Shown one piece after another: positions 1-11,312 of a DNA stretch of 64,000 nt (position 1 is its first letter; each line of letters opens with the position of its first letter). The stretch covers positions 1-64,000 of the forward strand of contig JACCGJ010023909.1 of assembly GCA_013407085.1 (NCBI GenBank), written 5' to 3'. The notes beneath the pieces were generated by a model. That model was not told the origin of the DNA and did no database searches. It saw nothing but the letters and a program-made list of their open reading frames with translations. The position numbers were made by a program, and so were the translations under genes. Source of the stretch: Atriophallophorus winterbourni (Eukaryota > Platyhelminthes > Trematoda > Plagiorchiida > Microphallidae).

Positions 1-489
1 TGAATTGCGGTTGACATTCAACATCAGATAAATCGTGAAGTGCGGTTGGATTAAATTTGACCTCTGATATTTGTGAATATAACATTCATAGTTTTCATCC
101 GATCTGTTTGATTTTTGGATATCTATCTGAAAGTTTGCTACGTCGGATCTATTTATACAAAAATCATCCATCAATGATGTGTCGTTCTTTGTGTCGGTCG
201 CCCATGGATGTTCAACAACTTTTTCGTTAATTTGAATCGCTGTTGTGTATCTGCTGTTAGATCAACTCACCGGTGTTTACCACTGTCGGTACCTAATCGG
301 AGAAATACTCAACCAGAAATCAAGTTCACGCCAGCGTTCTCAACAGGAGTCTGACAAATTCGCAGCTAAATCGCGTGACCAAATATTCATACAACCCGTG
401 ACTGTCAGTCAACTCCACATAATATCAAACAAACCAACCCCAGCCTTATCTATTTTTGCTCTCTGATTTGTAATTTTGGTTGACCCCTT
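1..489 (+). other. Possible 5' leader of a CR1-like element, otherwise unassigned
   Basis: No gene is supported here. The stretch lies directly upstream of a CR1-like ORF1 remnant on the same strand, as the 5' untranslated region of that element would. I see no splice-bounded exon or other motif. The short open frame at 245-466 has no recognisable protein motif and is not called. Confidence 0.25.
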
Positions 490-1490
490 TTACACGAGAC
501 GATCTGATGTTCGCGAAATGTGCGTCGTCTGCGTGGTAAGGTCAAATCTGTCACGCGTCGCAACAGATCCTACACAAAATGTGTTAAATCATTGACCCCG
601 GAGGCGTCATCGATCCTGAATGTTGATAATATGCCTGGTGTCTGCTACGCGTGCAAACGTTGTCGAGCTAATCCAAACGCAGATTTAGCTGCTCGAACAA
701 TTGTTGAGCAAGGTGAACTGGATGATTGGATGGTGAGATTAGAGATCCTCATACAAACGTTGAAGACGTCGGTAGAGACTCTGGTCATCAATCAGAATTC
801 TCAGTTTGCTCGTATTGGTTTCGATAAATCGGAAACCACGGACGGTAATACCAGTAAGATAAACGCTGAACCTGATCATTTAATACGATCTTTCAGCTGT
901 TACAAATTACCCGAACAGTCTTGACGATCGTTCTTTTCATCAACACGGCACCTTTACAAATGCCATTGTTAAAGGCCTATCGGCCCAAAACATCCCTGGT
1001 CCGCAAACAGTTACGGAGTTAAAGCCAACTGCTCACCCGAACGGAAGGGATAAAGCGCGCTAAAGAAGAATGGAAAAGGTTGTGCAGCAACATGGACTTA
1101 AAGCCAAGTGAACCACTATCGTTGATACGACTGAATCCTAAACCTCTGGAGCAGCCAAGACTGCTCTAAATCACGGTCAACTCTGAAAGGGATCTACAAA
1201 ACATATTACTATCCGCTTTTCTCCTGCATAGAGAGCGGTTATAGACCACTGCAAGGATCTTAATTGATGTGACCTGGTGGGAAAGGGCCCGGAACTCTTA
1301 GCATCAAGACCAAACGGAGCAGAGTGATGAACGGATTATAATCCTTTTGGGAGTCCCAGAAGCACCCGGACGAAGCTGCACTGCCAACGTATTGTGCGGA
1401 CGCATAAATTTGTGCTCTCATACTTTTGGCTTTAATTTCTTACCCGATTGTCTGAGCTAGACGGTTCAATTATCATTCGACTCGTCGTAG
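490..1490 (+). pseudogene. CR1-like LINE ORF1 remnant, copy 1 (zinc finger plus RRM-like domain)
   Basis: Decayed first ORF of a CR1-like non-LTR retrotransposon; such ORF1 proteins bind the element RNA. Near 505-670, split over two frames, there is a PHD-like cysteine cluster: CVVC, then a C-terminal block PGVCYACKRC, which recurs as PGVCYVRQLC at 26.0 kb and PSVCYFCHAC at 34.3 kb. From about 1040 another frame reads EPLSLIRLNPKP, then RDLQNILLSAFLL and WWERARNS, matching the first RRM-like domain of the better copy at 34.6-34.9 kb. At about 1340 IIILLGVPEAP starts the second RRM-like domain. Several frameshifts and stops make it non-functional. No EN or RT follows; a second ORF1 copy begins instead. 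Confidence 0.6.
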
Positions 1491-1499
1491 TTTGCTCGT

Positions 1500-3010
1500 C
1501 CGTAATATATCCGTTTCAATTTCGTACAAGGTGGAATCCTTGAAAATCCGATTTTTCAAGTTTTAACCCAAATTTACCTGCGCGTACAATATCAATGGCG
1601 ATTGAGAATATCGTCCCTTTCGAATATTTTTGAAAAGATCACATTATTTTGAATCAACTGATAGTTTGTTCAACTCTGTCAAATCGAAACTCGTTGAACA
1701 ACATCACTTTGATTTAAACTTGTTTGCTATTTATCGCTTGGATCGCGCCATTTCGATCCAAAGCATTCACTCCAACGGTAGCTATCGCTCGATAAACAAC
1801 GGTACCGTCAAGTGCACTGACTCATCACTCGTTGGATTGTAACAATGACACGAAGGATGACCTCGATGACCAAGACAAAGAAGGCAACACGTAAGGCGAT
1901 TCAAATGTGTAACAAAGGGGTAAGTGCCAGTAGTTAAATGTTTGGCTGATTGGATAAAATAATACCAAGTGTGATAAAGCCCAAACGCAGGAAGTGGTAT
2001 CGTTTTTTAACAACATTGATTTCCCGGCTTTTGCTACGTATGAAGTGTATGTCTAATTAAGCAGCCAGTGATAGACGTACAAATTCTACCCATGAAGTAA
2101 AGCTGGAATCTCGAATAAAGATTTTGAAAAAGTGTTATCATAAACTCGAGGAAACAAATAAACCACTTTCGGTAGATACAATTTTCTACGCAATTCTACC
2201 CGAAATAGTTGTTGCTCAAGGTGGTATAAAGGATGAGCAAAAGCGCACCGTTGACCGAGTGTTGTGACTGCTTATCCGCGTGCAAAAAAGATGGAGCTAC
2301 TGAACCCTGCTTCCCGTGGTCATCATCAAATGGCGAACACCTTAGCTAAAACTCCCAAACGTCTAGTTGCATCGCACGTTAACAACCCAACATTTGCCCA
2401 AATAGTGACTAAAGCAAGTGAGTGTTTCACACGAGCACTGACGCCTGAACTTCACGCGAAAGAAGAAGTTCTGAGCAAAATCGTCTCATATCATAAGGAG
2501 CCAATATACTTTATAAAGCACTGAACGTCTTTTAGCGTAATATGGACCAATATTACTTAATCAGAAATCATGTTAGATATTTTCAATCGAATTAACTAAG
2601 ATGCTATACACCCGGTGTCGTTAACTTTGCTCGCTTCTCACCCGAATTCTCCGAAACAAGACAAACTACGTTTGCTTAGGATCACTTTTGCCAACGAAAG
2701 TAAAATGAAAAATGTCCAAACACAAAATGACTAACACCACCGTATATATGCTAACATACCTTTTTGGGAAAGGCAACGAACCCCGAATGGTCGGGAAGAA
2801 ACAGCATCAATGAGTATTATTATGTTCGACGTTCCTGAAAATACTGGAGCAACAACGTTACGTGAAAGAAAAAACACGATGGTTAACAGTGGTCATTTAT
2901 TGCCGAATTCAAATTCTGTGGTCGTCGACACATACCGAATACCTTGCTAGCCGAAATATCAAGGAAAATGCTCAAACCCGCTAAAGATTACATTTTTGTC
3001 AGGTAGTAAT
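1500..3010 (+). pseudogene. CR1-like LINE ORF1 remnant, copy 2
   Basis: A second decayed ORF1 of the same family in the same orientation. About 1500-1850 resembles a 5' leader. At 1880-2040 a broken zinc cluster is visible over changing frames, ending in the typical block FPGFCYV. From 2264 an open frame gives a charged linker. HPVSLTLLASHPNSPKQDK near 2610 and RLLRITFANESKMKNV are the first RRM-like domain. MSIIMFDVPENTG (2810) and VVVDTYRIP (2920) followed by LKITF are the second. It stops being recognisable near 3010, where a - strand CR1 copy begins. There are many stops. The order of motifs is seen directly; the family call rests on comparison within the window. Confidence 0.6.
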
Positions 3011-3049
3011 TCTGATGCTGTTCGACCAAACTAAAACTACACAGAAAGA

Positions 3050-4620
3050 CATTACCTGAAAACGTTAGACTTTACAACTGCTAAAATTTGGTTCGTTTCC
3101 AGATGTCGCACTATAACTGCGGTTAATATTCGCTCAAAACAGTTGATACCGAATACAGCAATGTCACCGGCCTGTAATGTTTAACTTCAGAACGGCAACC
3201 ACCATTGTAAATGGGTATTATTTGTCCCAGTTTCCAGTCTTGTGGCACTAAGCCAGCTTGGATCAAATTATTAAACATGCAAGATAGAGGTTCAGATAGC
3301 TGTGCGTGACAGGTTTTGATCAGATTTGGTGTTATCTCATCTGGTCCTGGAGATTTCTTTACGTTTAATTTTCCTAAGTGTTGTGGTACCACCAGCGGAG
3401 TAATCAATACTTCACTCAATGTCGGTCGGTCAAGTCGAATGATTGGTTCCTGATCAGGCACCGTGGATTTCAGCGCAAAAACTCCGGCATAAAAGTCTGC
3501 TTACAGGTGAAGCCGGGCGAAGTTTTTAGGGCAAAGTCTCCTGGTTTAAAATTCGTAGTAGAGTTCTGCTCCTCCGCCATCGCCTAAACGGTCACGCCGG
3601 AATAGAGACATGCTGGGCAAAGAGATTTCATTATCTGACAATGAGGCATTGAACACGTTTCTGTAATTGCAACTATGTCTGGCACCGTTTCAATACAAAT
3701 TACGGACAATTGGATTAATTTGTCGAACAAGCTGTTTGCGTTTGCATAGATGCACTTAATCGTGTTTTTCGTGTTTACTGACGGGGTGTAAACTGAAGTT
3801 CTTGGTCCGGCTTCTCTGAAGTCGGACTTAAAAAGTAGTGATAAATCGTGTAGTATGTGATAAGGCGTTAAACGGAGTGATGCCAAATCCCTCTGAATCG
3901 TCAGTGCCTGACATGATAAAACATGTTAGCTGCTTATTGGTCGCCGAACGTTTGAATCGACAATTAAGTTTCCGTGTGAAATACTCTGTCCGACTCGATT
4001 TGAGACGGATCTACGTCGTTTTGTGATGCATTGATTTTTCCATTTTGATGGAAACGCTGCTACTCGCTGCCTCCAGACGTGGGAGTGTTTGACTTGTGAC
4101 ATTGGGTTTAGGTTGGATAAGTCTAATCTAATTGTGTAACGTTTCTTTTCCTTTTTTTCCATTCCGACCTTACGAGTTCGGTCATAGCGCTGGTGAAGGA
4201 AGTGATCTTCAGAGGTTTCGGTCCATACCCTTTTTATTTTGACAAAAAGGAAACTCGAAAAGTGTTCACAACAAAGGAATTAGAAATATCGAGAGAACAC
4301 GCAATGAACCGCCATTCTTGACGTCGTGCTCTACGGTTTCCTGATTCTATGCTCTAGAAGTATTTTCTGGTACACCAAGTAGAACTATACTTCGCGATAA
4401 CGTTTGTTCCCTTGCGTTCAAGCTGCCCTTCCTTTCCCACCATGGTATATCGGGATATATGCAGCAGTTTCAGTCGGAATCTGACTTGAGTAGGTCAGCA
4501 TTCAGCAATACGTTCTCGATATCAGCCTCGCATTTTAGTGTTACCTAGAGCAAGCGAGGTTGAACAATATGTGCTGAGCATTACCAATTTCTTTTTTGAA
4601 TTTGGCCTACTCTCTGGTGA
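3050..4620 (-). pseudogene. CR1-like LINE, internally deleted copy 3 (ORF1, EN start, RT start)
   Basis: Reading leftward from about 4600: RRM-like domain 1 (IENVLLNADLL near 4490), domain 2 (IVLLGVPENT near 4390; LKITSFTSAMTELVRSEWKK near 4180), then the apurinic endonuclease start at 3750-3650 (TIKCIYANANSLF, then DIVAITETC with the catalytic Glu). The endonuclease is cut near 3570 at its glycine-rich strand. After about 80 bases the frame resumes at 3490 in the linker before the RT, then RT block KSPGPDEITPNLI and HYRPVTLLYSVS (3180). About 300-350 residues are therefore deleted. The copy fades near 3050 by the HLETNQIL block, before the catalytic motifs. Confidence 0.65.
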
Positions 4621-5719
4621 CAGAATTTCACATGTTCAAGATTTTAAAGGAAAATATTCACTTGGTTCTTATTCAAAATTGGGGAAGTGTTGACCCGTGT
4701 ATTTATAGTAAGAAAAATATGTAAAATTAAAATGTAATTCTTTTTAAGAATTATGTAACTCAAGAAATGAAATACTGGAAAATCTATTCCTTTCACTTAT
4801 AGCGTTTTGGTATATTCTGAGTACAATATGTATTGCGTTATCATGCATTGAAAAATCTGCTCTTAAAATGTAATAAGTTATTGACAATTGAAATATCTAA
4901 ATTACGATCTAACGCTTAATCTCTTTTTTAGCAAAATTAAATTGTATACATTTTATCACGTGTTTCATATTTTCAATACATATGTATGTGCTCAGGTGTA
5001 TTTGCAATTGATTAAATTTGTTCACTCCAAATTTGTCCACTCACAGAACATATCTGCAAGGTTTACGAATTTCAAAGCAGTATTAATTTGTCCAATCATA
5101 GACACGCTTTCCATTTTATCAAGAACTGGGCTCTTGTATTGGTAGACATACATTAGCTGGATGCTATAAGTACCATTGAAAATATTAAATTTTCAGCGCA
5201 ACAATATTCGTACACATAACATGTGGCTATTTTTCGTTAGCTTTCTTTACACGGGTTTGTGATTTGTATTTCGCATTTTGGTTTAATTATACGCTATAGT
5301 CCTCAAATAATCGCCTACCACTTGTTTTTTCCGATGATTCTAATATCTTTCGAATTCGAAATTGTCTAGAGCTTTCTTTCGAAGGATTTTAATAGATATC
5401 CATTTTTTGAAGATTTATACACAACGGATTTTAAACATGTTGTTCTTCAAAAACATTAATTTTGAATGTAAAATCCTAACTATACATGCCAACATGTGTT
5501 ATGTTTCATTTATATAAATAACATCAAAATTATTGCACATTTTTTAAATTAACAGTAATAATATTCGAAAGTGGCTATTGCGAACTCAATGTTTGTAAGT
5601 TTGTTTAAGGATTGCATGTGTGTTTCCAAAATTTCTGATATAATTTGATAACAAATGGATTTTAGGATGCTAAAATATAATAAGTTTACAAGAAACCAAA
5701 TTATTAGATTTTCATCGTA
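4621..5719. other. AT-rich intergenic DNA, nothing recognised
   Basis: Low-complexity AT-rich sequence. The frame at 4888-5145 encodes a hydrophobic, motif-free peptide and lacks splice or promoter support. No repeat shared with the rest of the window was noticed. Confidence 0.4.
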
Positions 5720-5720
5720 G

Positions 5721-5952
5721 AGTGCCGTTTACATTAGCTCTCAAATTCATCAGCTTACTAATTGGGTATGATGACTTTCCTAATGCAATTTCCGGAGAGA
5801 TAGCGCACGTATTTCGACTCAAAGCACACGTAGCTGAAAATTCTTACGTTTTGAGTATCGACCGATATAAGTTTAGAACAACAGGAGCAGATACATTAAT
5901 CCTGGGTTGTTGGCCTTGGTCGAGGCTACGTGGATTCATAGTTATGCCATAG
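5721..5952 (+). CDS. Possible single exon of an unknown host gene
   Basis: An open stretch of about 76 codons directly follows an acceptor-like sequence (ttttcatcgtag ending at 5720) and closes with a stop at 5950-5952. Codon use and peptide composition (balanced charge; ends CWPWSRLRGFIVMP) look more like real coding sequence than the surrounding AT-rich DNA. I cannot name a family. It could be a terminal exon of a gene whose other exons I did not find, or an exon of the gene that begins to be visible at 11.3 kb. The first residue is not an ATG codon (GTG), so the start must lie in an upstream exon. Low confidence. Confidence 0.2.
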
Positions 5953-7980
5953 GTTGGTGAAATCAACACTATTGCAGCCACAACGTGAAGGAAGTATTGG
6001 GGTTCGTAAAATCAAATTGTACGAACAAAAACCCGCGTATAAGTTTTAATGTATGTTCCGAGTAATTTGAAGAAGAACAACAATTTAAAACAACAATTTA
6101 ACGAAAATGTCCAATTAATTCGGAATTTGCTTTACGGAATTTACTTGTTTAGACGAATGGCCAGAACCAAGGGCTCTTTCTAATTCCTCACGTTTCAAAA
6201 ATCTGTTAGCGAAACTTTTGCAATTTTTTCTGCAACGTAACCGATCGAAATCGCTGAAATTATCGAACATTCCCAAATTCCGAGTTAAATTAAGATTATT
6301 CAGATTCAGCGTAAATGCAACTCAAAACGAAATCTAAAGCTTCGATAATGTTAGCAAACATGGATAATTTCTGTCAAGCGATCAGAGACAATGTTAAACT
6401 TGGTAAAATAAGTTCTATCCAACAATGTATTCAAAATTTCTGTTCATCTTACTACATATTCCATGCACGTAACTCTATTTGATATGTGCGAACAGCATGT
6501 ACACATTCGGGATTGCATTGTTGCAATAACGTGTTAGAATGGATGTATTTAACTGTGCGGTCAATTTTGGATAAGCGTATTCGATAATGTTATGTGTCCA
6601 CATCAGCTACTATTATTCACGGTTTTTATAGCCGCACAACGATGGCAATTGTAAAACTCTCAAGTCCTGTATCGATAACAAAATTTAAGCTGCTCATTTG
6701 AATTGAACAGTTGGTGAAGATTATAATAGAGCATTAGACGCGTTACTTCACTGACTCACACATTTATTTCCTGAAACTGATATGGCATAGAATTCACAAA
6801 ACGTTTTCACATATTTCAGCATTTGTCGATAATGAGCGAATCTTCTGTGGGTAAATTCTAATGAAGCACGTTCTTGTATTAGTGAAAATAATTACGCCAG
6901 TATGTATTTCAGACAAACCGTATGAGGGCAAGTTTTAAGGAAAATTATTGCAAATATTAAGTAGATAACGCTTGGCCAATAACTTTTATGGATGAATTTG
7001 TTCGACTTGAAATATCAGTGCTTTTCTCCAAAAATTCCCATTTTTGTGAGCAAAATACAATTGAGAAAAAAACCCATTTTAGTATTTGACGGCATTTAAA
7101 TTAAAATCCTGTGTTTACTCGATCATGTTCAAACTTAGAGCTTGCTCTTCATGATCTCCAATCTTAGTTTGTTGAATATTCCACTCGAATTCCATACAAC
7201 ATAAAACATTTAAATGCTACCTAAGAATGATTGTATCTCATTTGTAATTCGTCTATTTAAAACAATTTTCTTTCTGTTCATCTCAATCAAATTGCAGTAT
7301 ATCTCATATTTATTATTATAATGATAACTTTATTGCGAAGGCTAATATTCAGGTAATATCTAAGATTTTGATAATAATTATTACAAACGAACACTTTACG
7401 TTCATACTTGTCGTTGAATGAGAGAGTGTTGATTATGTTCAAGGTGCGTACACGTGAAAATAATAGTCGTTTGTGGATGAGGTTTGTCTCATTATTCGTG
7501 TTTACCTCCAGTGATACGTTTGAATCGTGTTTAAAAGGGAATGATAGGTGGAACCCTGTTATTGTTGAGTAAGCGATTTCAAGCTTTCCATGATGAATCC
7601 GTCTAAAATAGTAAGCACGCCCGCCAAAAAAAATTTTCAGCATCACCACGCAAATGTTACAAATAATCGATTTTGATGCCTTTCACACATTCAATTTGGA
7701 TTGTACAGGAAGTGAGAACACTACAGTGAAATTTAATAAGTAATATTGAATTGATTATTATTAGCGCATATTTCTTTATATGTTTTCGAGATTCTAATCA
7801 ATATTCTTATATTTCGGAACGACAACCTCTTAAAAAACTTTATCAAATATTTTACAGTTAGCAATAGTGTTCGAGGTACGTACAATGTGCCAAACATTAA
7901 ATGTGATAATTAAAATCTTGCTATTAATAACGATAAGAATAGTTCAAAATTTGATGTTAAGGTGTAGCGATATGGCACCT
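5953..7980. other. AT-rich intergenic DNA, nothing firm
   Basis: About 2 kb without a supported gene. A - strand open frame at 7287-7649 is AT-driven and ends in isoleucine runs, so it is not called. The only item of note is a perfect acceptor and donor pair 18 bases apart at 7858-7875 (see findings). Confidence 0.35.
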
Positions 7981-7999
7981 AAATTTTGTAATAAATTAA

Positions 8000-8900
8000 G
8001 TTCATTTTAATATATAGTGGTGTACGAATCCCCTTCTCTTACAAACTATTCCAAGTTTTTGGCCGTTTGACTTCATCAGGTCGAGACAGTAAAATGATGT
8101 TTAATGCACCTTAAAGCAGTGGTATAGTGTTAAACGTATTTATACTTGTAAGCCACCGTTATATAGTGTTCTTATAAAGAATGACGATGTTCAAATACAG
8201 AATCACAAAGTGATTCCTGGCCAAGTGGGCGATGTACTTATAAAATTCTAACGTATTGCGGTGCTCACAACCCCTTCTCTTATACACCACTATCGGTTTA
8301 TGTCGGTTTGCCATCATCAGGTGGAGATAGTATGTTCACGTTCAGTGAGCGTTCATTTTGATTTATAGCTTACCAGGGCAAGGGCAGTAGCGGATTAGGT
8401 ATTGTAGTTGTTTGCTGTTTAAATCATTGAAATCAAACCATAGATTATTACAATCGATGGTTGATTTTCAATTTCTCGAATAAATTTGTTTATAAACAAC
8501 GTACATTGAATTTCGCAATGGTATAATCACATTGATAATTTATTTTTCCGTTGCTCCGAAAAAATAATTATAGTAAGGTAATACTTGCAGATCTGGCTTA
8601 CTTTTTCTTATTGCATTAGTTGGATCAGGGATGCAAGTCATGTGAGGCAATAGGTGTGAGACAGCACAAATTAACGGCTTTCAATATAGCAAGGACTTTC
8701 GAACCAAAAAACCTTGACGAAAATAATTTTTTAAACAAAATATCTGTAGTTGCACGCATTTGCCTCACACACACCACACGACCAGGTTCTTCCGAATCGC
8801 ACTTATTAGGAAGTAACATTATGGTCATGATCCGCACAGATTGAAATAGTAAAACAGAATGCCCATTTGCATGCATTTCCACCACATGGTTGAAACTTGT
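8000..8900 (-). repeat. Degenerate hammerhead-bearing repeats (family 2), three copies
   Basis: Three divergent copies of the repeat that forms the array at 20.9-22.5 kb, all in the - sense. Core relics are CTGATGA at 8073-8079, CTGATGA at 8314-8320 with flanks CTCCAC and GTGGTG, and a mutated copy at 8770-8815 whose downstream sequence keeps CTGGTCGTG. The segments share the flank CCCCTTCTCTTA (8031 and 8270), and near 8860 the typical stretch TTTGCATGCATTTCCA. The hammerhead cores are mutated in every copy, so self-cleavage is unlikely here. Confidence 0.5.
8284..8326 (-). ncRNA. Type I hammerhead ribozyme relic, good stem I, mutated GAAA box
   Basis: Read on the - strand: CTCCAC, then the invariant CTGATGA, then a variable stem II segment, then TAAA in place of the invariant GAAA, then CCGATA and GTGGTG. 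CCAC pairs with GTGG across the predicted cleavage point, giving stem I. The G-to-T change in the GAAA box and poor stem II pairing argue against activity. Confidence 0.4.
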
Positions 8901-9900
8901 AAACCAGTGTTAGATGAAGTTGGTGTGACTAGCCTGTTAATTCACACGTACCCGCACATAAGTTATTGAACTAGCTGGCCGAGTTACCCTCATCTAAGTG
9001 CATATATTCTAATTTCCTTCAATGTAGACATTTCGTGTTAATCACAGTGATCCCTGGACACTTGATAAAAAAATTCATTGTTTGTTATAGTTAAGATGAA
9101 TCGGAATAAGATAAACAAGTAGAGACACCTTGTGACATTCTTATCCACGATTATCTTATTTTATTTATATTTTAACTTATAATATTATATTAAATATTTT
9201 TTTCTTGATAAAATTAACGAATGTAAGATCTGAAACACACAAAATATTCCCTGTGATGCTGGGGGCTGCACAACGGAATAAAGGTATCCAAGAATTGAAA
9301 ATAATTACGGTTGTAGTTTGTAGGTATCAGACTGTCATTTTGCTGTCCTCAAACGTAACAGATTATTTCGGTCGATGTATGGGAGATTTTGCATTTAGCT
9401 GACTAGTTTAGAAGGAATGTGAAGCACCTCCATCTTCATTACACGGTAATACTTATTTCAACATACTTTAAAAAGGATCGATTTTAAGTATGCCATAAAG
9501 ATACGAAGCAATGATCCTCAAATTGATTACTTTTAAGAGTTCAGCAATACGTTGCAAGTTAATGTAATTGTTTTGAAAACCTTAAAATAGCAGAGCTCAG
9601 TCCAATATGTAATTGATTCAGAACAATAAAAACTATTAAAAGTTTCCGATGATTAAGGAATATTCTAATTAGACGTTTTACTTGAAAAGAGAAATGAACG
9701 AACGTAAAGAAAGAAAATCACCTTAATGTCAATTTCAATCTTGCTAAAGTTTTTTGTCTTTCATTCACAATAGTTTTAATGTATGCCACCATCCCGCTTG
9801 ACGATGAACTGCAGTTGGCAATGAATTTTGGACACACAAGGCAAACCGTTGAGCAGCACGTTCGAACCGTAAGCTCCAGTTTCTTAGTGGCTACATAGTT
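8901..9900. other. AT-rich intergenic DNA
   Basis: No gene supported. A GTTCGAACC string at about 9868 looks like a pol III B-box, but no tRNA fold or A-box lies at the right distance upstream. Sequence between 9060 and 9780 is AT-rich and featureless to my eye. Confidence 0.35.
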
Positions 9901-9921
9901 TTTTGAATATCATCACTTATT

Positions 9922-10533
9922 TTAGATGAACTCAGAACTCAGAAAATTGTATGGTAGAAAAAGCATTAAGTTTAACAATAACCATAGGATGACAAGGTAT
10001 ATGTAACATATAATAAAATATATAAAAAATATAAAATATCTCAAAAATATATAGGGACACTCGCATACCGCATGGTTCCTCATAAACTCATCGAGTTTGG
10101 AAGCGAAAACCTCAACAGATTCTGATCGTGTGATTTCATCAGGTAAATAGTTCCAAGTGAAACAAATTCTTACCGAGAAAAAATTACGACGTATATCCAA
10201 TCGAGAATGCGGAATGCTTAAAGCCTATGAATGTATTCGTGTTCGAGTGAGGTCATTGGGCTTTAGCAAGTGTTTAAGGGGATGGTTTACAGAATGCATG
10301 ATTTTGAAAGTCAACATAAGGTCACTGCGTATCCGCCGTTTTAACAATCGCTCTGTAAAAGGCAAATTTCTGTACCGGGAGGCCAACTTTGTAGCACGAT
10401 GATAAATCCTGTCGAGTAGTTCGATATCCTTCCTCAGCCGTGGTGCCCAGGCTTGGATGGAATATTCCATACCAGGACGTATATACGTGTTAATTACCCG
10501 GGGTAGGGTTTCAGGCGTGAGATTTCTCAACTA
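9922..10533 (-). pseudogene. CR1-like LINE, ORF2 C-terminal fragment (copy 4)
   Basis: The last ~200 codons of a CR1-like ORF2, 5'-truncated. The - strand begins with TPETLPRVINTYIRPGMEYS and continues QAWAPRLRKDIELLDRIYH, then LTFKIMHSVNHPLKHLL. After a frameshift near 10215 it reads RRNFFSVRICFTWNYLP, the conserved post-RT C-terminus seen at 38.1, 39.0, 59.6 and 60.9 kb. RT catalytic motifs are missing, so this is a dead 3' fragment. Its 5' break falls at nearly the same codon where the - strand copy at 17.8 kb loses its 3' end. Confidence 0.75.
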
Positions 10534-10599
10534 CTGAGCATTTTTGCATTTGTTTGAATTAATATTCTCATGTTCGCAACTATCCAATAGAAAAAATGC

Positions 10600-11010
10600 T
10601 TGCCAACGCTTTTTGGTTGCTGAATATATGTACATCCATGTCTTCGCTTTCCGGAGTGGCTGATCAACATGTTGAGTCACATTACAAGTGAATAATCCAC
10701 ATTTGCATGCATTTCCATCACATAACTCAAGACCGATTTCGTTCTGTTTGGTCTCGTCAGGTAAGGAGAGTACGATCGGGGATACGTATACATTGAAACA
10801 TTTGTAAAATGTTGAACAAGCCACAGTTAGATAAGACTGGTACACGATCAATCTGTTTTATCCAATATTCTCACATTTATTTAGATAGAGTTGAAAAATA
10901 TCCACATTTACATACATTATTATTTATCACCACAAAAGCGCGACTTGTCTACAAGTCTTCAATTGTTCCAACGACATGTAGATCATGCTAGTTCTGTCCT
11001 ATTCTGATGT
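10600..11010 (-). repeat. Hammerhead-bearing repeat (family 2), degenerate
   Basis: Contains the family-2 hallmark TTTGCATGCATTTCCATCAC (10702-10721) and a ribozyme relic just to its right. The remainder (10800-11010) matches the spacer style of the 21-kb array. A short frame here at 10531-10851 is a by-product. Confidence 0.45.
10725..10766 (-). ncRNA. Hammerhead ribozyme relic (CTGACGA variant)
   Basis: On the - strand: CTTAC, core CTGACGA (10754-10760), GACC-AAACA-GAAC in the stem II position, core GAAA, then TCGGTC and TTGAG. Both invariant boxes survive (CTGANGA and GAAA), and the bases at the cleavage end are GTC. Stem II is mispaired, so activity is doubtful. Hammerheads with CTGACGA are known from schistosome repeats. 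Confidence 0.4.
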
Positions 11011-11312
11011 AGTGCAAACAGGACGAATCAGATTGTGTCTTGCATGCGATAGATATGAATGCCAATGAGAAAATTTCTTCTAGACAACGAGTTTAAACCC
11101 AGCCACATATACGTAGACACATGAGATTGGACTGGTTGATCATTACAGCCTTACATAACATTGGCTCTCCTGCACAAATTATTTATATTAGTAGTGACTG
11201 GAAGGGTTTCGACTTCATTTGGTTTCGCACCGAAACATTGTTAAAGCACTACAAGCCGAACGATTCCTCAATAAATAACCGTATTAATATTGTGATTATT
11301 ATTATTTCACAG

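Noticed and set aside
7287..7649. 120-codon - strand frame
   Set aside because: AT-driven composition, ends in isoleucine repeats, no motif, no splice sites in phase.
9860..9885. GTTCGAACC, a perfect B-box-like string
   Set aside because: No A-box at the right distance and no acceptor or anticodon stems, so not a tRNA gene.
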